5,346 nucleotides of DNA from Comamonadaceae bacterium (lineage in GTDB: Bacteria; Pseudomonadota; Gammaproteobacteria; Burkholderiales; Burkholderiaceae). The notes under the pieces are model-generated. The model searched no databases, was not told where the DNA came from, and was given only the letters and a program-made list of their open reading frames with translations. The translations under genes were made by a program, and so were the position numbers. Each line of letters starts with the position of its first letter. The stretch's first letter is position 1. Positions 1-5,346 of this stretch are shown one piece after another. The stretch covers positions 1 through 5,346 of the forward strand of contig CANKOT010000156.1 in NCBI GenBank assembly GCA_947484245.1, written 5' to 3'.

Positions 1-1497
1 AAGATCAAACGACTGCCCTTTTTCGTCTTGCAAAGCAGCTTTTCTAATCTGTGCCACAACTGCCGCTTGAGCATCCCAAGATTTCTCTGTTGAAGGCTGA
101 CAAACGGTGCGCAAGATATGCAGCAGGTTATCTTTACCGCGCTCATTGGTACTGCCGTAGCCCTTGATTAACTGCCCACACCGTGCAACTTCCAAAGCCA
201 ATGCAGACGAGCGAAGGCAAGCTTTTCCTATCCCTTCAAGCCATTCTTCAATGAGCGATTGTTCGGTGGTATAGCGACTGCCTAAGGGCCGCAGTGCACG
301 CATGGCCGCCAAAATGCGCAAACTCACAAGGCCCAAAACAGAGTGACGAGCCAACTTAATCGGCATTGACCACGCGGCCTTGCCCTTCAAAATGCGTGCA
401 CGGTCCCACCTCAACAAACCCTGAGCCCAAGAGGACGGCAGCATGGCTGCAATCTCTGGCACGCCTGGCTTGAAGTGGTCATAGACTTTCAGCAACTCGC
501 CCTCTTTGAGTTTCACTTCGCTTGACACACGTTGCCAACGCGTTGCTTTGCTTTTCAGATGTGCCACTTGAATGATGTCGTCAAAAGCCATCCACAAGGC
601 CAACCATCGAATGGTTTCTGTGGTCACTGGACATTCAGCAAATGCACCAGGGCTGGCCAGTTCAATGGCTTTTAATTTCAACAAGCGCGTCACCATCAGC
701 TGTGCATAGTTTTCGTTTTGGTATTGAACCAATCGATCAAATGCCAAGGCCAAGAGTTCGTGCGTATGCTGTGGAAATTGCTGTGCCACTTGAGTTGGCA
801 AACTAAAAACTAAACTTGCCTTTGGCACAGCAGGTGACAAGACCTTTTCTACATAGGTCGCTTGTTCACGCTGCAGATTGACTCGCTCAAACGCCAATGA
901 AAATCCACGCAGGCTGGCTTTAGCAGAAGCGCTGTTGCCAGACAACACCGCTTCATAATGTCGACGCTCAAACGGCAGCAAACCGCTGGCCGCAATGGCA
1001 CCCAACATGACAGCGCTGACCATGGTGCCCGCTTGCTGACACAGACTGGCCATGTCAAGAACATGGTGTCTCAAGCTATTGGCAGAAATGACATCGAGCA
1101 AGGGTGCTTCTTGACGACGGCCATCGCCCATGACCATTTTCTCGGCGGTGGTGAGGGCACGCGAAGATGAGCTGATAACGCAAGTGCGATCTGACGATGC
1201 AAAGCCATTGCCAATTTGCCTTGCGGTTTCTAACAACTCTGAGGAAACCAAGGCATCCAATCGACCTGGCAAAGGGTTCAAACCCAGTACTGGTTTTTGA
1301 CCCTTGAGTTGGCTATTTGAGACTGGGTAAATTTCAAGATAGTAAGTGGTGGCGCCCGTGCGCTGTGCCACGCCAGGAATAGAAGTGGCTTGTACAGGGT
1401 AATCGGCTATGCGCGCAACATCGACCAACCAATCGGCCAAGACGCCGCCGCCTTCACCGCCTAATGCACACAACAAGATTGATACAGCTTGAGTCAT
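1..1497 (-). CDS. iorB: Indolepyruvate oxidoreductase beta subunit (IorB), partial, 3' end outside window
   Basis: A reading frame of 499 codons runs from an ATG at 1497 to the left edge with no stop, so the C-terminus is cut off. The tail already resembles the end of the family, so probably only a few to about 30 residues are missing. The N-terminus (residues about 10-56) carries the glycine-rich GGEGGGVLADW stretch and the PGVAQRTGATTYY signature (41-53) of the 2-oxoacid:ferredoxin oxidoreductase gamma/beta catalytic domain, which extends to about residue 200. The remaining ~280 residues match the extra C-terminal domain of proteobacterial IorB (the DUF6537 type, as I recall it), including LIKGYGSTNERG at 443-454. 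IorB pairs with IorA in the cytoplasm to convert aryl pyruvates and CoA to arylacetyl-CoA and CO2. The gene follows iorA by 22 bp. No clear Shine-Dalgarno sequence precedes the ATG, so translation may depend on coupling to iorA. The subunit assignment is strong; the exact substrate is inferred. Confidence 0.92.
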   Translation of the reverse strand, partial: MTQAVSILLCALGGEGGGVLADWLVDVARIADYPVQATSIPGVAQRTGATTYYLEIYPVSNSQLKGQKPVLGLNPLPGRLDALVSSELLETARQIGNGFASSDRTCVISSSSRALTTAEKMVMGDGRRQEAPLLDVISANSLRHHVLDMASLCQQAGTMVSAVMLGAIAASGLLPFERRHYEAVLSGNSASAKASLRGFSLAFERVNLQREQATYVEKVLSPAVPKASLVFSLPTQVAQQFPQHTHELLALAFDRLVQYQNENYAQLMVTRLLKLKAIELASPGAFAECPVTTETIRWLALWMAFDDIIQVAHLKSKATRWQRVSSEVKLKEGELLKVYDHFKPGVPEIAAMLPSSWAQGLLRWDRARILKGKAAWSMPIKLARHSVLGLVSLRILAAMRALRPLGSRYTTEQSLIEEWLEGIGKACLRSSALALEVARCGQLIKGYGSTNERGKDNLLHILRTVCQPSTEKSWDAQAAVVAQIRKAALQDEKGQSFDL

Positions 1498-1519
1498 GTT
1501 GATATCTATTTGGGTGCCA

Positions 1520-3676
1520 TTAGGCTGGTTGCAAAAAGCGGGTCATCCATGTCTGAAGACGAGCGCCAATGCGCTCCCAAGGACTCGGATTCTGAACCAC
1601 TTCTGCTCGGTAGAACGAAGGGCACAAGGTAGCTGCGTGTGCGTTTTCGCCGCACAAACCGCAGCCGACACAACCATCAATGACTGTGGCCACAGGATCT
1701 ACTTTCAAAGGATCGGGGTTGTCCTTGAGCGTGAGAGTAGGACAACCAGAGAGCCGAATGCATGCATGATCGCCGTTGCAAACGTCTTCATCAACGCCAT
1801 ATTTCACACGCTCAACGCGCTTGCCTTTGGCCAACAAAGAGGCCAGCCATGGCTTGATGCGACGCTGCCTCTCTAACTGGCATTCACCCTCGGCCACAAT
1901 GACCTTCAGGCCCTGAAAATCGGTGGTGAAGGCCTCTGTGAGTGTGGCCTGCATTTCGGCAACTTCATAGGTATGAACTGTTTTCAGCCACTGAACACCC
2001 AGCCCCTTTAAGGTGGATTCGATCACATGGTTGGTGTGCACAACACTTTCCCGCTTGTCGCTTACAGCGTCTTTGGACAACTCTGTGGGCGTGTTGATGA
2101 TGTCTTGCGTACCGGTGGCCGAGGTATAGCCATTTTTAAAGATCAGCAAGACCGCATCATCGCCATTGAAAAGTGCGCTTTGCACACCCGTGAGCAAACC
2201 GTTGTGCCAAAAGCCACCATCGCCCATGAGCGACAAAACACGCCGCTTCATGAGCGGGGAAACACCCGCGCGGCTGGCCAAGCTCATGCCGTATCCCAAA
2301 ATGGAATGACCGACAGAAAATGGCTCAAACGTGGCCAAAGCATGACAACCAATATCGCCCGATACATGCACTGGGCCTACCGTTTCTTGTGCCAACTTCA
2401 AAGCAGAAAAAACGGGACGCTCTGGGCAGCCAATGCACATGCTGGGTGGCCGTGCTGGGATAGGAATTCCAAGCATCGTTTGCACTTCTTGCCGTCTCTT
2501 TGTATTACCTTGCAACCATTCTTGCGTTGTCTTTGGCACGACACTCGGTTCATGTCGATTGAGAAAATTCAGCAAGCCTTCGGCCATGACCTCAGCCGTG
2601 TATTCGCCGCCAGAAGGCAACATGTCTTTGCCATGCAAAGGCGTTTGCAAATCCAAACGGCGCAGCATGAGCGCCAACTCTTGTTCAATGTACTCCGGCT
2701 GCCCCTCTTCCATCAACAGCACAGCTGACTTGTCTTTGCAAAAATCAATGAGCTCAGTGGGCACCAAAGGATAGGTAACGTTCAAGACCAAAATAGACAG
2801 ACTTGAAACACCAAACGCATCTGATAAATCAAATTGCTGAAGCGCCCGAATGAGCGTGTTGTAAAGGCCGCCTTGCACAATCAAACCCAAATGCTTGTGC
2901 TGGGTGCCAAGAAAATGTTCGTTCAAGCCATTGGCATGAATGAACTCACGCGCTGCAGGCAGCCTGTGCGCCACTTTGCGTTTTTCTTGCGCAAACGTGA
3001 CAGGCGGATGTGCCAACCGCATGTAATCAAAACCAGCGGGTTCGGCAATCAAATTCTTTTTAGAAAGCAAGGGTGCTTGGTTTGTTTTGGCCACAAACTG
3101 CCCCCGCACATGACAGGCTCGAATGCGCAACTCCATCATGACGGGCATGTTAGAGGCCTCAGACAAACGGAACCCCTGCTCGACCATGTTGACCATTTGA
3201 CCCAACTCAGGCCGAGGGTCAAGCAAGCACATACCCGACTTCAAGGCATAGGCGTGAGTTCGTTCCTGAATAACGCTAGCGCCCTCGCCGTAATCTTCGC
3301 CCACCACAATCAGAACGCCACCCGTAACGCCAGGCGATGACAAATTGGACAAGGCATCGGCCGCTACATTGGTGCCAACAATTGATTTCCAAGTGACTGC
3401 GCCCCGAATGGGGTAATGAATAGAAGCCCCCAACATGGCAGCCGCTGAAGCTTCGTTGGAACAGGCTTCTACATGAACCCCCAACTCATCCATGTAAGGC
3501 TTGGCTTGCACCATCACATCTAAAAGGTGCGAAACGGGCGCACCTTGGTAGCCCCCTACATAGGCAACACCAGACTGAAGCAAGCCTTTGGTAATGGCCA
3601 GAATGCCCTCGCCTCTAAATACCTCACCCTCACCCATGCGAAGGGCCTTGATTTCTTCATGAAACGAAACTTCCAA
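1520..3676 (-). CDS. iorA: Indolepyruvate oxidoreductase alpha subunit (IorA), TPP- and Fe-S-dependent
   Basis: This is the large subunit of indolepyruvate:acceptor oxidoreductase, about 718 residues, a full family length. It binds thiamine diphosphate and decarboxylates aryl pyruvates, passing electrons through a C-terminal ferredoxin-like domain. Visible in order, numbering from the TTG at 3676: an N-terminal pyrimidine-binding domain with VGGYQGAPVSHLLDV (about 40-54) and EACSNEASAAAMLGAS (about 70-85); a central domain ending in the conserved MCIGCPERP (about 413-421); a pyrophosphate/Mg site with GDIGCHA and GDGGFWHNG, GDG at about 485-487 and its partner Asn at about 515; and a ferredoxin-like tail with CxxDxxCx5CP (C633, D636, C639, C645) and CxxCxxCx9CP (C669, C672, C675, C685). 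The frame also opens with a TTG at 3688, and the first ATG lies at 3637. I prefer the TTG at 3676 because GGAG sits 6 nt upstream, and because starting at the ATG would remove the FHEEIKALR segment that homologues seem to share. It lies 23 bp after the cyclase stop and 22 bp before iorB. Confidence 0.94.
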   Translation of the reverse strand: MEVSFHEEIKALRMGEGEVFRGEGILAITKGLLQSGVAYVGGYQGAPVSHLLDVMVQAKPYMDELGVHVEACSNEASAAAMLGASIHYPIRGAVTWKSIVGTNVAADALSNLSSPGVTGGVLIVVGEDYGEGASVIQERTHAYALKSGMCLLDPRPELGQMVNMVEQGFRLSEASNMPVMMELRIRACHVRGQFVAKTNQAPLLSKKNLIAEPAGFDYMRLAHPPVTFAQEKRKVAHRLPAAREFIHANGLNEHFLGTQHKHLGLIVQGGLYNTLIRALQQFDLSDAFGVSSLSILVLNVTYPLVPTELIDFCKDKSAVLLMEEGQPEYIEQELALMLRRLDLQTPLHGKDMLPSGGEYTAEVMAEGLLNFLNRHEPSVVPKTTQEWLQGNTKRRQEVQTMLGIPIPARPPSMCIGCPERPVFSALKLAQETVGPVHVSGDIGCHALATFEPFSVGHSILGYGMSLASRAGVSPLMKRRVLSLMGDGGFWHNGLLTGVQSALFNGDDAVLLIFKNGYTSATGTQDIINTPTELSKDAVSDKRESVVHTNHVIESTLKGLGVQWLKTVHTYEVAEMQATLTEAFTTDFQGLKVIVAEGECQLERQRRIKPWLASLLAKGKRVERVKYGVDEDVCNGDHACIRLSGCPTLTLKDNPDPLKVDPVATVIDGCVGCGLCGENAHAATLCPSFYRAEVVQNPSPWERIGARLQTWMTRFLQPA

Positions 3677-3682
3677 AAGTAA

Positions 3683-3686
3683 CTCC
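3683..3686 (-). promoter_or_regulatory. Ribosome-binding site deciding the iorA start
   Basis: On the minus strand GGAG is followed by a 6-nt spacer and then TTG at 3676, which is good Shine-Dalgarno spacing. The alternative TTG at 3688 overlaps the first G of this motif and has no purine-rich stretch ahead of it. The first ATG (3637) has only AAGG about 8 nt upstream and would delete conserved N-terminal residues. This supports 3676 as the start, though N-terminal data would be needed to settle it. Confidence 0.55.
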
Positions 3687-3699
3687 AAATCTGTTGATG

Positions 3700-4521
3700 T
3701 TAGATCTGAAACAGCACATCGTCAAAAATTGCCACAGCACGGGTCCAGCCTGCAGATGCACCTCTGATCTTGTGCGGAAAGCAGCTGATGTAAAAGCCTG
3801 AAGCAGGCAATGACTCCAAGTTGTGCAGTTTTTCGATGTGGCAATAGCCAATGTCTCTGCCTGCTTTGTGCCCCTCCCAGATAAGTGAGGCATCTTGCGA
3901 GGCCTTGTACTTTTCTGCGGTATGCACAAAAGGTGCGTCCCAACTCCATGCGTCTGTGCCTGTCAGTCGAATGCCTCTTTCCAGCAAGTACATGGTGGCT
4001 TCATAGCCCATGCCACAACCCGTCGACACATAATTGGCATGCCCGTATTTCATACCAGCAGCCGTGTTGATGACCACAATTTCTAGCGGCTTCAGCTCAT
4101 GCTTGATTCTTTTTAATTCAGCTTCCACATCTTCGGCCGTGACCACATAGCCATCGGCAAAGTGTCTGAAATCCAATTTAACGCCAGGCTGAAAACACCA
4201 CTCAAGTGGCACATCGTGGATGGCAATGGCCGGCTTCTTGTCACCCAAGGCATTGTCCATGGTGGAATGAAAGTGGTAAGGCGCATCCAAATGCGTGCCG
4301 TTGTGCGTAGAGAGTTGCACGGTTTCAACGGCCCAGCCTTCGCCATCGGGTAAGTCTTCTTTTTTCAGTCCTGGGAAAAAAGGTGCAATTTGCTCGAAAG
4401 AATTTTCGTGTGTGAAATATTCTATTTTGGGGGCAAATGCAGGTGGGTCACTCACCACATCGTTTTCAAGAAAGATGGACAGGTCTACAAATTTTCGCGT
4501 CATGGCTATCGGCTCTTTCAT
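3700..4521 (-). CDS. Cyclase-family (kynurenine formamidase / isatin hydrolase superfamily) metal-dependent hydrolase
   Basis: A protein of 273 residues, usual for the family, with no signal peptide or membrane segment, so probably cytoplasmic. The metal-binding signature HNGTHLDAPYHF lies at residues 73-84, with H73, H77, D79 and H83 matching HxGTHxDxPxH. Downstream are GTDAWSWDAPF (187-197), the counterpart of the GIDxxSxD motif, and GHKAGRDIGYCHIEKLHNL (217-235), with a His (228) and Glu (230) as candidate active-site residues. Relatives hydrolyse N-formylkynurenine or open the isatin ring, in both cases cleaving an amide bond, using a Mn or Zn centre. Which substrate this one uses cannot be told from sequence. 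It is the first gene of a tight unit with iorA and iorB, which suggests aromatic or indole catabolism. Start: ATG at 4521 has AGGA only 2 nt away, too close to be ideal. ATG at 4503 (protein beginning MTRKFVDLS) is a reasonable alternative, 6 residues shorter. Confidence 0.9.
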   Translation of the reverse strand: MKEPIAMTRKFVDLSIFLENDVVSDPPAFAPKIEYFTHENSFEQIAPFFPGLKKEDLPDGEGWAVETVQLSTHNGTHLDAPYHFHSTMDNALGDKKPAIAIHDVPLEWCFQPGVKLDFRHFADGYVVTAEDVEAELKRIKHELKPLEIVVINTAAGMKYGHANYVSTGCGMGYEATMYLLERGIRLTGTDAWSWDAPFVHTAEKYKASQDASLIWEGHKAGRDIGYCHIEKLHNLESLPASGFYISCFPHKIRGASAGWTRAVAIFDDVLFQI

Positions 4522-4539
4522 TTCCTAAAAGTCAAATTA

Positions 4540-4568
4540 AGTTTACAGTCGGTCGCAACGCAAAGCAA
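4540..4568 (-). promoter_or_regulatory. Candidate weak sigma-70 promoter for the cyclase-iorAB unit
   Basis: On the minus strand TTGCTT (4568-4563) is separated by 17 nt from TAAACT (4545-4540). The -10 element matches the consensus at 4 of 6 positions and the -35 at 3 of 6. A start site near 4533 would leave a leader of about 12 nt to the ATG at 4521, or about 30 nt to the ATG at 4503. The second fits ordinary leader lengths better. This is pattern matching by eye in a short AT-rich region, so it may be chance. Confidence 0.25.
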
Positions 4569-4569
4569 A

Positions 4570-4579
4570 TTGAATTCAA
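4570..4579. repeat. Perfect 10-bp palindrome, possible operator
   Basis: TTGAATTCAA reads identically on both strands and ends 6 bp before the transporter start codon. It lies next to the candidate -35 element of the leftward promoter. A dimeric regulator bound here could affect both directions. The palindrome is short and AT-rich, so chance occurrence is quite possible, and no regulator gene is visible in the window. Confidence 0.3.
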
Positions 4580-4585
4580 ACCACA

Positions 4586-5346
4586 ATGACCATTCAAGCC
4601 TCAGAGCCGGCCAAAGTCAACGCCAAAGATTTACTCATGGTTCTCATTGTGACGGTTTCTTGGGGCATGAACTACCCCATCATGAAGTATGTGGTCAACA
4701 GCTATCCACCTTCAGCATTTAGGGCCTACACCTTCATCGTCGGTTTTGTCTCTTTAGGCTTGTACGCTTATTACAAAGGCATCTCTTTGGCTGTGATCAG
4801 CGAAGAAAGATGGCCCGTTTTCAAATTGAGCATGTTCAACATGGTGGGGTGGCACCTGCCCATGATTTATGGGGTCAGCATGCTCAACTCGGGCCGCGCT
4901 GCCATCATTGGTTACACCATGCCCGTTTGGGCCTTGTTGGCCAGCGCCTTGCTCTACAAAGAAAAAATCAATGCCCGCTCACTTATCAGCATTGTTTTGG
5001 CCATGACAGCTGCATTGCTCTTGGCGTGGGGCAGTCGACAGCAATGGGGGAATCACCCCCTAGGCGTTGGCGTCATGCTGATGGCCGCGGTCATATGGGG
5101 TACTGGCAATGCCATGGTGAAAAATGCAAAGCTTGCCCTTCACGGCGTGGCCCTCACCTTCTGGGCTCTGTTCATTGCTTTTGTATTTTTCTTTGGCATC
5201 ACCATTGCCTTTGAATCAGACCAATGGGCTTGGCCCAACTTTTTACAGTGGCTGGCCATTCTGTATGGCGGCGTCATTACCTTTGCCGTAAGTTATGTCG
5301 CTTGGTTTCATGTTGCCCGAAAACTGTCTGCCGTTTCAAGTGGCCT
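4586..5346 (+). CDS. EamA/DMT-family transporter, partial, 3' end outside window
   Basis: An open frame of 253 codons runs from ATG 4586 to the right edge with no stop. Family members are about 290-300 residues, so roughly 40-50 are missing. The protein is strongly hydrophobic, with about eight membrane segments visible (near residues 14-32, 44-62, 78-97, 102-123, 132-149, 158-178, 187-208, 219-242). The two-fold internal repeat typical of EamA proteins shows in WGMNYPIMK (26-34) and WGTGNAMVK (171-179). Such inner-membrane carriers usually export amino acids, related metabolites or drugs; the cargo here is unknown. An in-frame TGA at 4571 fixes the start at 4586 or later. No good Shine-Dalgarno sequence precedes the ATG. 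The gene diverges from the cyclase-iorAB unit and could handle a substrate or product of it, but that link rests on position alone. Confidence 0.88.
   Translation, partial: MTIQASEPAKVNAKDLLMVLIVTVSWGMNYPIMKYVVNSYPPSAFRAYTFIVGFVSLGLYAYYKGISLAVISEERWPVFKLSMFNMVGWHLPMIYGVSMLNSGRAAIIGYTMPVWALLASALLYKEKINARSLISIVLAMTAALLLAWGSRQQWGNHPLGVGVMLMAAVIWGTGNAMVKNAKLALHGVALTFWALFIAFVFFFGITIAFESDQWAWPNFLQWLAILYGGVITFAVSYVAWFHVARKLSAVSSG

Larger units (their letters stand above)
4522..4585. promoter_or_regulatory. Divergent intergenic control region
   Basis: These 64 bp separate the start codons of the leftward cyclase-iorA-iorB unit and the rightward transporter gene, and are more AT-rich than the flanking coding DNA. 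Any promoters and operator for both directions must lie here or extend into the coding starts. No hairpin with a T-run (terminator), riboswitch-sized leader or tRNA is present. The compactness means the two promoters would overlap or lie back to back, so one regulator could affect both. Confidence 0.6.

Noticed and set aside
849..1064. Minus-strand 71-codon open frame and the overlapping plus-strand frame at 958-1170
   Set aside because: Both lie within iorB, whose own frame is continuous from 1497 to base 1 and matches the family.
1496..1876. Plus-strand open frame of 126 codons
   Set aside because: It is antisense to the iorA ferredoxin domain, where the minus-strand translation carries clear cluster-binding Cys motifs.
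2027..2728. Plus-strand open frame of 233 codons
   Set aside because: It lies wholly antisense to the well-supported iorA gene. Its translation is rich in His, Arg, Gln and Cys with no recognisable motif, as expected of a shadow frame.
2834..3340. Plus-strand open frame of 168 codons
   Set aside because: It is antisense to the iorA N-terminal domain, with biased composition, no recognised domain and no gene-like context.
4522..4585. Possible riboswitch or attenuator leader upstream of the cyclase-iorAB unit
   Set aside because: The stretch is only 64 bp, is shared with a divergent gene, and shows no leader-peptide frame, terminator hairpin or known aptamer pattern.
4390..4722. Plus-strand open frame bridging the divergent intergenic region
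   Set aside because: It overlaps both the antisense of the cyclase start and the beginning of the transporter in another frame. Both of those genes have family motifs and this frame has none.
4810..5214. Plus-strand open frame of 134 codons inside the transporter gene
   Set aside because: It is in an alternate frame of the EamA gene, rich in His, Gln and Arg. The EamA frame gives a proper membrane protein with an internal repeat.
1..5346. Mobile elements, CRISPR arrays, tRNA/rRNA genes, phage or defence genes
   Set aside because: No terminal inverted repeats, spaced direct repeats, transposase or integrase motifs, or RNA-gene signatures were seen. The window is filled by four ordinary metabolic or transport genes.

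Overview
The window looks like part of a betaproteobacterial chromosome, most likely Burkholderiales and possibly a freshwater Comamonadaceae lineage. This placement is an inference from protein character: a two-subunit proteobacterial-type indolepyruvate oxidoreductase with a long IorB, a Burkholderiales-like cyclase-family protein, and moderate GC. No taxonomic marker gene is present. Coding density is very high. Four genes fill the window, and the only sizeable non-coding stretch is 64 bp.

Layout: on the minus strand, reading right to left, there is a compact three-gene unit. It consists of a cyclase-family metal hydrolase (4521 to 3700), iorA (about 3676 to 1520) and iorB (1497 running off the left edge at base 1). 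The two junctions are 23 bp and 22 bp, with no terminator between genes, so one transcript is the simplest reading. On the plus strand, an EamA/DMT-type membrane transporter starts at 4586 and runs off the right edge at 5346. The 64-bp divergent region 4522-4585 must hold the control signals for both directions. It contains a perfect 10-bp palindrome and one weak candidate sigma-70 promoter.

How the genes may work together: IorA and IorB form a thiamine-diphosphate, iron-sulfur enzyme that oxidatively decarboxylates aryl pyruvates (indolepyruvate, phenylpyruvate, hydroxyphenylpyruvate) to arylacetyl-CoA. The cyclase-family protein carries the HxGTHxDxPxH metal site shared by kynurenine formamidases and isatin hydrolases. 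Both of those families act on indole or tryptophan breakdown products. The unit is therefore plausibly an aromatic amino acid or indole catabolic module, with a divergently transcribed small-molecule transporter. The substrate of the hydrolase and the cargo of the transporter cannot be read from the sequence.

Nothing here looks like a mobile element, CRISPR array, RNA gene or defence system. The points most worth a second look are the cyclase-iorA-iorB linkage, an aspartate in place of one cluster-binding cysteine in the IorA ferredoxin domain, a probable TTG start of iorA with an internal GGAG ribosome-binding site, and the palindrome in the divergent region.
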